Of a stretch of 64,000 bases of DNA, positions 43,319 to 51,199 are shown one piece after another. How positions within the stretch are numbered: the first letter of the stretch is position 1; every line of letters begins with the position of its first letter. The notes below the pieces were generated by a model. It saw nothing but the letters and a program-made list of their open reading frames with translations, did no database searches and had not been told where the DNA came from. The stretch comes from an uncultured Kineothrix sp. (GTDB taxonomy: Bacteria; Bacillota; Clostridia; Lachnospirales; Lachnospiraceae). The DNA lies in assembly GCA_910588855.1 (NCBI GenBank), contig CAJUSR010000002.1, forward strand, positions 210,993 through 274,992, written 5' to 3'. Position numbers and translations under genes: made by a program.

Positions 43319-45381
43319 TGTGCTTTTCCTCCTTTCAGTTCTGCCTCCGAAAGCTGAGAACGGGCAATTTCCTGATATGCCCCGCAATCCGCAAGTAGTT
43401 CTTCATGCCTTCCCATCCCTGCAATTTTCCCGTCGTCCAATACAATGATTTTATCCGCATGAAGAATGGTACTGATTCTCTGGGCAACAATAATCACTGT
43501 GGCGTTGCTTAATTTTTCCCTCAAAGCCTTCCTTACTACCACATCCGTTTTATAATCCAAAGCGGAAAAACTATCGTCAAACAAACAGATTTTAGGGTGC
43601 TTCGCGATTGCCCTTGCAATAGAAAGCCGTTGCTTTTGGCCGCCGGAAACATTGGTTCCTCCCTGAGAAATTTCGCTGCCAAATTTCTTGGGCTTGCTTT
43701 CAATAAACTCCATTGCTTGGGCAATTGCAGCCGCTTCCTCCATATCTTCATCCGTAATAAAGCTTCCGCCGAACTTTATGTTAGATGCAATATCCCCGGA
43801 AAAGAGGACTCCCTTCTGAGGTACATACCCAAGCATATCATGCAGCTTATGCTGGGATAAATCGCGGATATCAATACCATCTATTGTAATCTTCCCCTGT
43901 GTCACATCATAAAACCGGGGAATCAGCCGCATTAATGTGGATTTCCCGCAGCCCGTGCTTCCGATAATTGCCGTTGTTTCACCGGGCTTTGCCGTAAAAT
44001 CAATCCCTTCCAGAGCATCCTCATCCGCGCCGGGATAACGGAAGCTGACATTTTCAAACCGGACAATCCCTTTTACTTCCTTTAGCAATCCATCCTTTGT
44101 CTCTTCCTTGTCCCGGATTGCCGTATCCATGCGCAGCACTTCTTCAATACGCTCCGCTGCCACGCCTGCACGGGGAAGCATAATGGAAATCATGGTAAGC
44201 ATAAGGAATGCCATAACAATCTGCATGGTATAAGTGATAAAAGCGAGCATATCCCCTACCTGCAGATTCCCCATATCCACACCTTTTGCCCCAAACCAGA
44301 CAATCAGCACTGTGACGCCATTCATAATCATCATCATAACCGGCATCATAAACGTCATAACACGATTGGTAAAAAGTTGGGTTCCCATCAATTCTTTATT
44401 GGCTTTATCAAACCGCTCTTCCTCGAAACTTTCCCTGCTGAAAGCACGGATAACAGGGATACCGGTTAAGATTTCCCGGGATACCAGATTCAATTTATCC
44501 ACTAGAGTCTGCATAATCTTAAATTTGGGCATAGCAATGGACATTAGCGTCATGACAAGAAGCATAATCGCAAGGACAGCCACCGCAATAATCCACCCCA
44601 TACCCGTCCTTGTATTCATTACTTTTATTACACCGCCAATCCCGACAATAGGCGCATACATTACCATACGCAGAAGCATTACCGACACCATTTGTATCTG
44701 CTGGATATCGTTCGTGCTTCTCGTAATCAGGGACGCTGTGGAAAACCTATCCATTTCCCCATCGGAAAATGAAACTACCTGATGGAAAACTTTCCCCCGC
44801 AAATCCCGTCCAATCTGCGCCGATGTCCTTGCAGCCAAAAGGCCTGCGAAGATAGATGCAATCATCATTAAAACGGAGAGCCCCAGCATAAGCCCGCCTT
44901 TTTGTAGCAGATATTTTGTCTGTACGGACGCAATGTTTATCCCCATTGCTTCATACTCTGCCTTTACCCCATTGATTGCCATCTGGGAAATCATAGAACT
45001 GCTCAAAGCATCCAAAGCAATCTTCTCCGAAGAAGGAAATGTAAAAGCTGCCATCGGCGCTTCCATTTTTTCATTCAGCCTGCCTATCGTTTCCTCATCT
45101 TTGACTGACAGCTCATAAATCCCATCGGACGTTTTCTGGTAAGAACCCCTAAGCAGCATTTCCCCTTCTTCATCCATAGAAAGGGCAATCTTTTCCAGCG
45201 TTTCTTCCCGCATACAATCCGGCACCGCATATTCAATACCGCCCTGGCCGATACCTATGTCCACAATATCTGCCGTGAACTGGGGCAATGCCAGGTCGCA
45301 GTATGCCTGCAGGATAAGCAAGGCAATAATGGCTGCCACTGCCGCTTTCGATTCCTTAAGATACTTTAATACTTTAAACAT
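43315..45381 (-). CDS. ABC exporter subunit with degenerate ATPase site
   Basis: 688-residue half-transporter. A ~110-residue extracytoplasmic insertion lies between the first two membrane helices (about 40-155), absent from its partner. ATPase motifs: Walker A GSTGCGKST, signature NVSGGQKQR, Walker B ICLFDDSFSALD, where the catalytic Glu is Asp. This is the usual degenerate site of heterodimeric exporters, so ATP would be hydrolysed mainly at the other composite site. RBS AAGGAGG lies upstream of the ATG. Confidence 0.92.
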   Translation of the reverse strand: MFKVLKYLKESKAAVAAIIALLILQAYCDLALPQFTADIVDIGIGQGGIEYAVPDCMREETLEKIALSMDEEGEMLLRGSYQKTSDGIYELSVKDEETIGRLNEKMEAPMAAFTFPSSEKIALDALSSSMISQMAINGVKAEYEAMGINIASVQTKYLLQKGGLMLGLSVLMMIASIFAGLLAARTSAQIGRDLRGKVFHQVVSFSDGEMDRFSTASLITRSTNDIQQIQMVSVMLLRMVMYAPIVGIGGVIKVMNTRTGMGWIIAVAVLAIMLLVMTLMSIAMPKFKIMQTLVDKLNLVSREILTGIPVIRAFSRESFEEERFDKANKELMGTQLFTNRVMTFMMPVMMMIMNGVTVLIVWFGAKGVDMGNLQVGDMLAFITYTMQIVMAFLMLTMISIMLPRAGVAAERIEEVLRMDTAIRDKEETKDGLLKEVKGIVRFENVSFRYPGADEDALEGIDFTAKPGETTAIIGSTGCGKSTLMRLIPRFYDVTQGKITIDGIDIRDLSQHKLHDMLGYVPQKGVLFSGDIASNIKFGGSFITDEDMEEAAAIAQAMEFIESKPKKFGSEISQGGTNVSGGQKQRLSIARAIAKHPKICLFDDSFSALDYKTDVVVRKALREKLSNATVIIVAQRISTILHADKIIVLDDGKIAGMGRHEELLADCGAYQEIARSQLSEAELKGGKAQ

Positions 45382-45436
45382 ATTCTATCGAAACCTCCTT
45401 TTTCATTATCATCTTTCATGTCAAAGCAGCCTGTTT

Positions 45437-45467
45437 GGATATATTATGTAGTAACAAAAATATATCC
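45437..45467. promoter_or_regulatory. Possible operator upstream of the ABC exporter
   Basis: GGATATAT (45437-45444) and ATATATCC (45460-45467) form a perfect inverted repeat with a 15-base spacer, 56 bases from the exporter start. Such exporters are often repressed by MarR or TetR regulators; no regulator gene is adjacent. Confidence 0.35.
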
Positions 45468-45505
45468 TACCTTAACTTCTTCTTTATTGCAATAAAATAA
45501 ATATT

Positions 45506-45541
45506 AAAAAAAGAGGCTGCATTTTTACCTGCAGCGCTCTT
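45506..45541 (-). terminator. Terminator of the ktrB-ktrA unit
   Basis: Minus-strand AGAG(CG)CTGCA-GGTAAAAA-TGCAG(C)CTCT followed by seven T, about 30 bases after the ktrA stop. Confidence 0.85.
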
Positions 45542-45571
45542 CCGCGTTTTTCTTATCTTTTTATAAAACTT

Positions 45572-46225
45572 TTATGAAATATGTTTTAATATTTTATCAA
45601 TATCCTCTTTCCTGCCCAGCACCATAATATGTTCATCCTCACGCATCACATAATTAGCGTCCGGCAGCAAATCCAGTTTCCCGTCTTTTTTCATTCCAAG
45701 CACGTTCACGTGGTATTTTGCCCGGATGTCCACTTCACCTATTGATTTTCCTGTCCAGCTTCTCATAATAGGAATTTCATAAATGGAATATTCCTCTGTC
45801 AGCTCAATGTAGTCGAATACATGGTTGGCGCTTACTCTTACCGCCAATTTTTCGGCGATATCCCTGTCCGGATAAATCACTTCATCGGCGCCGTTGCGCA
45901 GCAAAAATTTGGCATGAATATCACGGTTTGCCTTGCTGATGACATATTTTGCCCCCACTTCTTTAATCAGGCTGGTAATCTCCAAACTGCTTTGGAAGTT
46001 GGTTCCGATACAGACAAAGCAAATGTCGAAATTCCTGATACCAAGGCTTCGTAATACTTCTTCATTGGTGCAATCCCCGATTTTCGCACTGGTCACTATG
46101 GGGAGCAAGTCCTCCAGCATTTCTTCCTTTTCATCCACAATCATAATTTCATTTTCCAACTTTGCCAGATTAGAACAAAGATGATGACCGAATTTTCCCA
46201 TTCCAATAATTAATATTGATTTCAT
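45572..46225 (-). CDS. ktrA: Ktr/Trk potassium uptake regulatory subunit
   Basis: 217-residue cytoplasmic RCK protein. The N-terminal nucleotide-binding fold starts ILIIGMGKFGHHLCSNLA with an acidic strand-2 end (MIVDEKEE). A TrkA-C domain covers the last ~80 residues (WTGKSIGEVDIRAKYHVNVLG). It gates the membrane subunit encoded just upstream according to ATP/ADP or NAD. The symbol is by similarity; TrkA is an equivalent name. Confidence 0.93.
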   Translation of the reverse strand: MKSILIIGMGKFGHHLCSNLAKLENEIMIVDEKEEMLEDLLPIVTSAKIGDCTNEEVLRSLGIRNFDICFVCIGTNFQSSLEITSLIKEVGAKYVISKANRDIHAKFLLRNGADEVIYPDRDIAEKLAVRVSANHVFDYIELTEEYSIYEIPIMRSWTGKSIGEVDIRAKYHVNVLGMKKDGKLDLLPDANYVMREDEHIMVLGRKEDIDKILKHIS

Positions 46226-46276
46226 CTTTTCCCTCTTTTCTCCTTCTTTGAATATTCTTATCCGTTAGGGATATGG

Positions 46277-47623
46277 TTATCCTATAATAATTTTCTCAGC
46301 AGGGAGCTGTACCGGAGCTACTTTTTTCCGTTCCGTAAAAGAAAGGGCAAAGGTCATGCTGCCGATTCTCCCACAGTACATCAATAAAATAATCACCACC
46401 CTTGAAACCACATTCAACTCTCTGGTAATCCCCGACGACATACCCACGGTCCCTATTGCGGAAAATACTTCCAAAAGCACATCCTCCATAGGAAGCGTCT
46501 GCATACCGCATACAATAACCGCCGCAGCTACCGCCAACAAAAGATTGATGGTAACTACCACACTCGCTTTCCTGATTTCTTCTTCTTCCAGACGCCTTCC
46601 GAAAATATTGCTTCCATGACTGTTCCTTAAATTCGCCCAGACAAAAATCAGCATTACCGCAAAGGTCGTCGTTTTGATTCCGCCGGCCGTAGAACCAGGG
46701 CTGCCTCCAATAAACATCAAAACAATCGTCACCAGCTTGCTGCTTGCGCTCATGCCGCCTACGTCAATGGTATTAAAACCAGCCGTTCTGGCAGTTACGG
46801 AAGCAAACAATGAAGTTAGGATGGTCTCCCCTGTGCCCATCTCCGCCATCAAATTATCCTTCTCAAACAGATAAATACAAAAAGCGCCTCCAAAAATCAG
46901 AAAAAATGTTACAACAAGGACAATCTTCGTGTGCAGACGATATTCCTTAAAACGGAATTTTTTCTTTTGCAAGTCGTCCCACACAAGAAAACCGATACCG
47001 CCGATAATAATCAAAAGCATAATTGTTATATTTACCAAAAAGTCGCCCGAATAAGATACCAGTGAAGAATATTCCTCCGACTTTCCCATCAAGTCAAATC
47101 CGGCATTGCAGAAAGCCGATATGGAGTGGAAAATCCCGTTGCATATGCCTTCCGCCCATCCCATTTGCGGAACGAAACGAAAGGATAACAGCATTGCACC
47201 GATTCCTTCTATAGCCAAAGTACCTATCGTAATTTTTTTCACTAAACGGACAATGCCGCCTATCTGGAGCGTATTCATACTTTCCTGAAGAATCCCTCTC
47301 TCCTTTAAGCCGATATTTTTCTTCATCAACACGGCTACAAAAACGCCGATAGTCATAAAACCCAAGCCGCCGATTTGAATCATCCCCAAAAGGATAGCCT
47401 TTCCGAAAACCGACCAGCCGGCATAAGTATCCACTACGACCAGACCTGTTACACAGGTAGCGCTGGTTGCCGTAAACAGGGCCGTCAAAAAATCGGTCAT
47501 CTTTCCGTCCGCCGACGATATAGGAAGCATCAGCAAAAAGGTGCCTGCCAATATAATCCCTAAAAAACCTACGGCAATTGTCCTTGTCGCCGTCAAATTA
47601 CTATGCCATTTCTTTTTTCCCAT
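46277..47623 (-). CDS. ktrB: Ktr/Trk potassium channel-like membrane subunit
   Basis: 448 residues with four pore repeats. Selectivity-filter segments are visible: TSATCVTGLVV, SAFCNAGFD, VTARTAGFN and AIGTVGMSSG. It mediates K+ (Na+) uptake and works with the RCK subunit downstream. The likely start is ATG 47621-47623 (MGKKKWHSN), behind GTGGGG; an ATG 45 bases upstream has no ribosome-binding site. Confidence 0.93.
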   Translation of the reverse strand: MGKKKWHSNLTATRTIAVGFLGIILAGTFLLMLPISSADGKMTDFLTALFTATSATCVTGLVVVDTYAGWSVFGKAILLGMIQIGGLGFMTIGVFVAVLMKKNIGLKERGILQESMNTLQIGGIVRLVKKITIGTLAIEGIGAMLLSFRFVPQMGWAEGICNGIFHSISAFCNAGFDLMGKSEEYSSLVSYSGDFLVNITIMLLIIIGGIGFLVWDDLQKKKFRFKEYRLHTKIVLVVTFFLIFGGAFCIYLFEKDNLMAEMGTGETILTSLFASVTARTAGFNTIDVGGMSASSKLVTIVLMFIGGSPGSTAGGIKTTTFAVMLIFVWANLRNSHGSNIFGRRLEEEEIRKASVVVTINLLLAVAAAVIVCGMQTLPMEDVLLEVFSAIGTVGMSSGITRELNVVSRVVIILLMYCGRIGSMTFALSFTERKKVAPVQLPAEKIIIG

Positions 47624-47736
47624 ATTATCCCCACTGCTTTCTTTCAAAATAGACCACTTTTCTATCATAGGAGGTTACGGATTGGTTTGCCGTCAAATAT
47701 CCGGACAGAGGGCTTTTAACACCCGGATTTTATAAG

Positions 47737-47773
47737 GAAAAGGCACCAGCCTTATTCCTTTCCGGTGCCTTTT
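47737..47773 (-). terminator. Terminator of coaBC
   Basis: Minus-strand AAAGGCACC...GGTGCCTTT followed by TCC, overlapping the last codons of coaBC. CCCGGATTTTAT (47722-47733), a variant of the recurrent signature, lies just beyond. Confidence 0.75.
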
Positions 47774-48969
47774 GCCGTAAAACATAAATTTTGTATTGTA
47801 TCAATGATATGTTTTGCTACATCTTCTTTACTCATCATCGGAAGTTCCACACATTCGTCTTTCGTTATGAGCGTGACCACATTCGTATCCGTTCCAAAAC
47901 CGGCTCCTTCTTGTTTCAGGTTATTCGCTGCTATCATGTCCACATGCTTTTTTTCCAGCTTGGCTCTTGAATTTTCCACCAAATGCTCCGTTTCCATGGA
48001 AAAACCACAAATAAACTGTCCTTCTTTCCGGTTCTCCCCTAAAAATTGCAGGATGTCCGCCGTACGTTCCAATGCAATGGATAATTCCTCGTCCTTTTTT
48101 TTCACTTTTTCTTCCGATACGGATATGGGGCGGTAATCCGCTACAGCAGCCGATTTGATAATAATGTCTTGCGACTGATAACATTCTTTTACCGCTTCAA
48201 ACATATCGGCAGCCGATTCCACCTCCACCATCTTCACAAAAAGCGGAGGCTCTAGCCGGGTTTTCCCGCTAATCAGCGTGACTTCGGCCCCCCGCTGCAT
48301 ACAGTGCCTTGCAATGGCATATCCCATTTTCCCCGTGGAATGGTTGGAAATAAAACGGACAGGGTCGATTTTTTCCCTCGTTGGCCCTGCGGTAACCAGC
48401 ACTTTTTTTCCTGCCAAATCCTTTTCATAATTGATTTGCCTTAATATATGTTCCAGAAGCACTTGCTCGGAAGGCATTTTCCCTGCCCCTATATCGCCGC
48501 AGGCCAGATAGCCTTTATCCGGCTCCACAACTTCCATGCCGTAACCCTTAAGTTTTTTTATGTTATCCTGTACCACAGGGTTTTTATACATATGGGTGTT
48601 CATGGCAGGAGCCACTATCTTTTTACATTCACATGCCATGACTGTTGTGGTAAGCATATCGTCGGCAATCCCATTAGCCAGCTTTCCAATCACATTGGCG
48701 GATGCCGGGGCTACCAGCACAACGTCTGTTTGTTTCGCCAAAGATACATGCTCCACACTATATTCAAAATTCCTGTCGAAAGTATCAATCAGGCATTTAT
48801 TCCCTGTCAATGTTTCAAAGGTAATCGGATTGATAAAATTCACCGCATTTTTTGTCATTAAGACCGTAACATTGGCCTCAAGCTTTTTCAGCATACTTGC
48901 CAAATAGGCAATCTTATAAGCCGCAATACTGCCTGTTACCGCCAATACTATGTTTTTCCCGCGCAGCAT
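47752..48969 (-). CDS. coaBC: Bifunctional CoaBC (PPC decarboxylase / PPC synthetase)
   Basis: Joins cysteine to 4'-phosphopantothenate and decarboxylates the product in CoA synthesis. The N-terminal flavoprotein CoaC domain (residues 1-180) has VLVAPASANVIGKLANGIADDM region motifs and PAMNTHMY. The C-terminal CoaB domain has VLVTAGPTREKIDPVRFISN and STGKMGYAIA. 405 residues, full length. It lies downstream of a vitamin transporter S component. Confidence 0.96.
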   Translation of the reverse strand: MLRGKNIVLAVTGSIAAYKIAYLASMLKKLEANVTVLMTKNAVNFINPITFETLTGNKCLIDTFDRNFEYSVEHVSLAKQTDVVLVAPASANVIGKLANGIADDMLTTTVMACECKKIVAPAMNTHMYKNPVVQDNIKKLKGYGMEVVEPDKGYLACGDIGAGKMPSEQVLLEHILRQINYEKDLAGKKVLVTAGPTREKIDPVRFISNHSTGKMGYAIARHCMQRGAEVTLISGKTRLEPPLFVKMVEVESAADMFEAVKECYQSQDIIIKSAAVADYRPISVSEEKVKKKDEELSIALERTADILQFLGENRKEGQFICGFSMETEHLVENSRAKLEKKHVDMIAANNLKQEGAGFGTDTNVVTLITKDECVELPMMSKEDVAKHIIDTIQNLCFTAKGTGKE

Positions 48970-49007
48970 ACGAAATCCTTTCTTCCAACTGATTTTTTAC
49001 CATATAT

Positions 49008-49676
49008 TTATAAGCTCGCTTTCAACGCTTTTTCTTGTCTTTTGGCTGTCTGCGGTGCAATCCGAAGAAGCGCAAGGCTAACCGCACCGCCGATGACTAC
49101 CGCAACAATAGCTTCCGGCACACCGTTTGCAGCAATAATGCCCAAAATCAAACTATATACCGCATCCACCGCAACGTTCTGCGCAGCCGCGAACTCATCC
49201 CTGAAACAGAAAAATATCAAATGCATCACCAATAATGTATTTACTAAGGCGCCGGACGCACATGCGACTGGAAGCGCCACCGTCCTTCTTGCCTTTACAT
49301 TACTAAGCAGTTTTTCTATGCCGACAAATACAAAATACGGCACTACCCCAACTAATATCCTTGGCACCAATGCAATCACTACGCTCCAACCGTTCCCGCC
49401 GATATCCCCTACTTGATAAAAAGGCGAGAATGCAAAAGATAAAAGGCTTGGCTCCAACGTATTTTTAATCAAGCTGGTAATGCCAAAAGTAGCGCCCAGT
49501 ACCGCTCCCTTTTTCGGTCCAAGCACAATGGATCCGACTATAACCGGTACATGAAGCAATGTTGCTTTAATGACAATGAGGTTAATATAACCTACATTGG
49601 GGATGAAGGTCATAACCGCAATAATCGCCATAAAAAGCCCGGTCATAACCATAGATAAGGTTTTTTTGTTATTCAT
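49008..49676 (-). CDS. ECF transporter S component, probably pantothenate-specific
   Basis: 222 residues with about six membrane helices: a hydrophobic N-terminus (MVMTGLFMAIIAVMTFI), the segment ATLLHVPVIVGSIVLGPKKG, and a C-terminal helix. S components bind one vitamin and dock on a shared ECF module. Pantothenate is inferred because the next gene is coaBC, the first committed CoA step using phosphopantothenate. The start ATG 49674-49676 has GGAGG seven bases upstream. The ATPase and T components are not in the window. Confidence 0.8.
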   Translation of the reverse strand: MNNKKTLSMVMTGLFMAIIAVMTFIPNVGYINLIVIKATLLHVPVIVGSIVLGPKKGAVLGATFGITSLIKNTLEPSLLSFAFSPFYQVGDIGGNGWSVVIALVPRILVGVVPYFVFVGIEKLLSNVKARRTVALPVACASGALVNTLLVMHLIFFCFRDEFAAAQNVAVDAVYSLILGIIAANGVPEAIVAVVIGGAVSLALLRIAPQTAKRQEKALKASL

Positions 49677-49727
49677 TTTTCTTCCTCCTGTTATCATTCT
49701 CTTAAATTAGAGATACAATACGATTAG

Positions 49728-49756
49728 AAGATACCACATTTGCCGCATATTGTAAA
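49728..49756 (-). promoter_or_regulatory. Promoter for the ECF S component and coaBC
   Basis: Minus-strand -35 TTTACA (49751-49756), 17-base spacer, -10 TATCTT (49728-49733), about 50 bases before the start codon. Confidence 0.6.
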
Positions 49757-49778
49757 GAAATTCCTGATTTATTCCCTA

Positions 49779-49954
49779 TTGAGATTCGGGCGGCAAATGG
49801 CCAGCCGTCCGGCTGGCTTTTCGATAACTGCATCATATAAGAAATTGCCCCACATATCCTGTGATAATCGAGTAGGAGAAGATTTATCTTCTCCTACTCG
49901 CCGCGCGCCCCGTACGTCGCTTTAGCGACATATTTCCTTTGCACGGGGCTGCGC
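49779..49954. repeat. Dense hairpin block between tRNA-Gly and the ECF gene
   Basis: Three strong folds follow each other: GCCAGCC-GTCC-GGCTGGC plus TTTT (49800-49821); a perfect 15-pair palindrome CGAGTAGGAGAAGAT-TT-ATCTTCTCCTACTCG (49869-49900); and GCCCCGT...ACGGGGC (about 49907-49950) enclosing GTCGC-TTTA-GCGAC. The left edge on the minus strand reads CCCGAATCTCAA, close to the signature next to other repeats. There is no open frame. It looks like a composite intergenic repeat. Confidence 0.7.
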
Positions 49955-49955
49955 A

Positions 49956-49986
49956 TAAAAAAAACGTAAAGCATTTCTGCCTTACG
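49956..49986 (-). terminator. Terminator of the tcdA-HPr-tRNA-Gly region
   Basis: Minus-strand CGTAAGGCA-GAAA-TGCTTTACG, nine pairs with a GAAA tetraloop, followed by eight T. Confidence 0.9.
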
Positions 49987-49999
49987 GTCATTTTCTTAG

Positions 50000-50070
50000 A
50001 GCAGATAATGGGAGTCGAACCCACCCCCTCAGCTTGGGAAGCTGATGTACTACCGATATACTATATCTGC
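50000..50070 (-). tRNA. tRNA-Gly (anticodon CCC)
   Basis: A 71-base cloverleaf on the minus strand. The acceptor arms GCAGATA / TATCTGC pair fully. The anticodon arm is TCAGC-TTCCCAA-GCTGA, giving anticodon CCC (reads GGG). The T arm contains GGTTCGACTCC, and the D arm GGTAGTAC is short. CCA is not encoded. It starts six bases after the stop of the HPr-like gene, and a strong terminator follows. Confidence 0.93.
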
Positions 50071-50076
50071 ACAATG

Positions 50077-50316
50077 TCATTCTTCTACAATAAAAGATTT
50101 TAGAGCAGTTAAAATATCATCTATCCGCTCATTTGTCTCTAAAATACGCAACACCAATGCCTTTGACAAGTCCATACTAAATATTCCCATTACAGACTTT
50201 GCGTCCACTACATATCTGCCGGAAGCCAAATCAAAATATCCATTAAACTGAACCATAATGCTGACAAAATCTTTTACGTCTTCAATGGTCTCCAGCCTAA
50301 TCATAATACTTTTCAT
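50077..50316 (-). CDS. HPr-like protein lacking the catalytic histidine
   Basis: 79 residues. The middle and C-terminal parts match HPr (ASGRYVVDAKSVMGIFSMDL), including the Ser of the SVMGIF segment equivalent to the HPr-kinase site. The N-terminal region MIRLETIEDVKDFVSIM has no His where HPr has His15, so PTS phosphotransfer is not expected. A regulatory role like that of Crh is possible. The start ATG 50314-50316 has GAGAGG eight bases upstream; the frame extends further but without support. It has a promoter of its own and runs into tRNA-Gly. Confidence 0.75.
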   Translation of the reverse strand: MKSIMIRLETIEDVKDFVSIMVQFNGYFDLASGRYVVDAKSVMGIFSMDLSKALVLRILETNERIDDILTALKSFIVEE

Positions 50317-50356
50317 CCCAGCGACCTCTCTCTTCTTGTTCTCGATGACATTAGCT

Positions 50357-50385
50357 ATTATACTATTAAAATCCCCCTTTGTACA
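50357..50385 (-). promoter_or_regulatory. Promoter for the HPr-like gene and tRNA-Gly
   Basis: Minus-strand -10 TATAAT (50357-50362), 17-base spacer, -35 TGTACA (50380-50385). Confidence 0.6.
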
Positions 50386-50452
50386 GTGCAAATTTAATTT
50401 TCGTCATATTCTACAAAAATAATACAAAATCCATTTGGAATAATATGCATAT

Positions 50453-51199
50453 TTACATTCCGATTTTAGCAATGTCCTTTACAATTTCCCCTGCCATGAT
50501 CAGTCCTGCCACCGGTGGAACAAATGCTACGCTGCCGGGGATTGCCCGTCTGGATGAGCCGTCCGGCGCTTTCTCACCGATATCTATCGGAACCAAGGGT
50601 TCTTCTTTTGAATAGACTACCTTCAAGTCTTTAACCCCCTTTTTTTTCAATTCCCTACGCATGACCCTTGCCAACGGGCAAATACTGGTTTCATAAATGT
50701 CCGCCACTTCAAAGCTGGCAGGATTTAGTTTATTTCCGGTTCCCATACTGCTGATAATCGGAACCCCATGCCTCTTGGCCTGTAAGACAAGATCTATTTT
50801 TGCCGTCACAGTATCCACGGCATCCGCAATATAGGAATAACTGGCAAAATCAAAGAACCCGCTGTTTTCCGGCAGATAAAAGCAATGGATTACATTGACC
50901 TTGGCATATGGGTTGATTTCCAGTATTCGTTCTTTCATCACATCCGCCTTATCCCTTCCGATTGTGGCGGACAAGGCTATAATTTGCCGGTTGATATTGC
51001 TTGAGGCTATCTTATCGCTGTCTATTAAATCTATGGAGCCGACGCCGCTTCTTGCCAGAGCTTCCGCTATATAGCCGCCTACGCCCCCTATGCCGAATAT
51101 TGCAACTTTTGCCTTCTGCAAGCGCGCAAGGCCTTCCCTGCCAAGCAACATTTCCGTCCTCTGGTTCCTCTCCTTCGCATCATCTGTTCTCGTTAACAT
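50453..51199 (-). CDS. tcdA: tRNA threonylcarbamoyladenosine dehydratase
   Basis: E1-like enzyme that cyclises t6A37 to ct6A in tRNAs reading ANN codons. 248 residues with the ATP-binding motif VAIFGIGGVGGYIAEALARS, then LIDSDKIASSNINRQ and a later VPPVAGLIMAG. The start ATG lies 20 bases inside the end of the preceding solute-binding protein gene. The upstream residues RNQRTEMLLGREGL match the family N-terminus, which supports this start. It is the last apparent gene of the 51-63 kb transcription unit. Confidence 0.93.
   Translation of the reverse strand: MLTRTDDAKERNQRTEMLLGREGLARLQKAKVAIFGIGGVGGYIAEALARSGVGSIDLIDSDKIASSNINRQIIALSATIGRDKADVMKERILEINPYAKVNVIHCFYLPENSGFFDFASYSYIADAVDTVTAKIDLVLQAKRHGVPIISSMGTGNKLNPASFEVADIYETSICPLARVMRRELKKKGVKDLKVVYSKEEPLVPIDIGEKAPDGSSRRAIPGSVAFVPPVAGLIMAGEIVKDIAKIGM

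Noticed and set aside
49677..49955. Vitamin riboswitch upstream of the ECF gene
   Set aside because: The hairpins lie upstream of the likely promoter rather than in the leader, and no riboswitch core that I know is recognisable.
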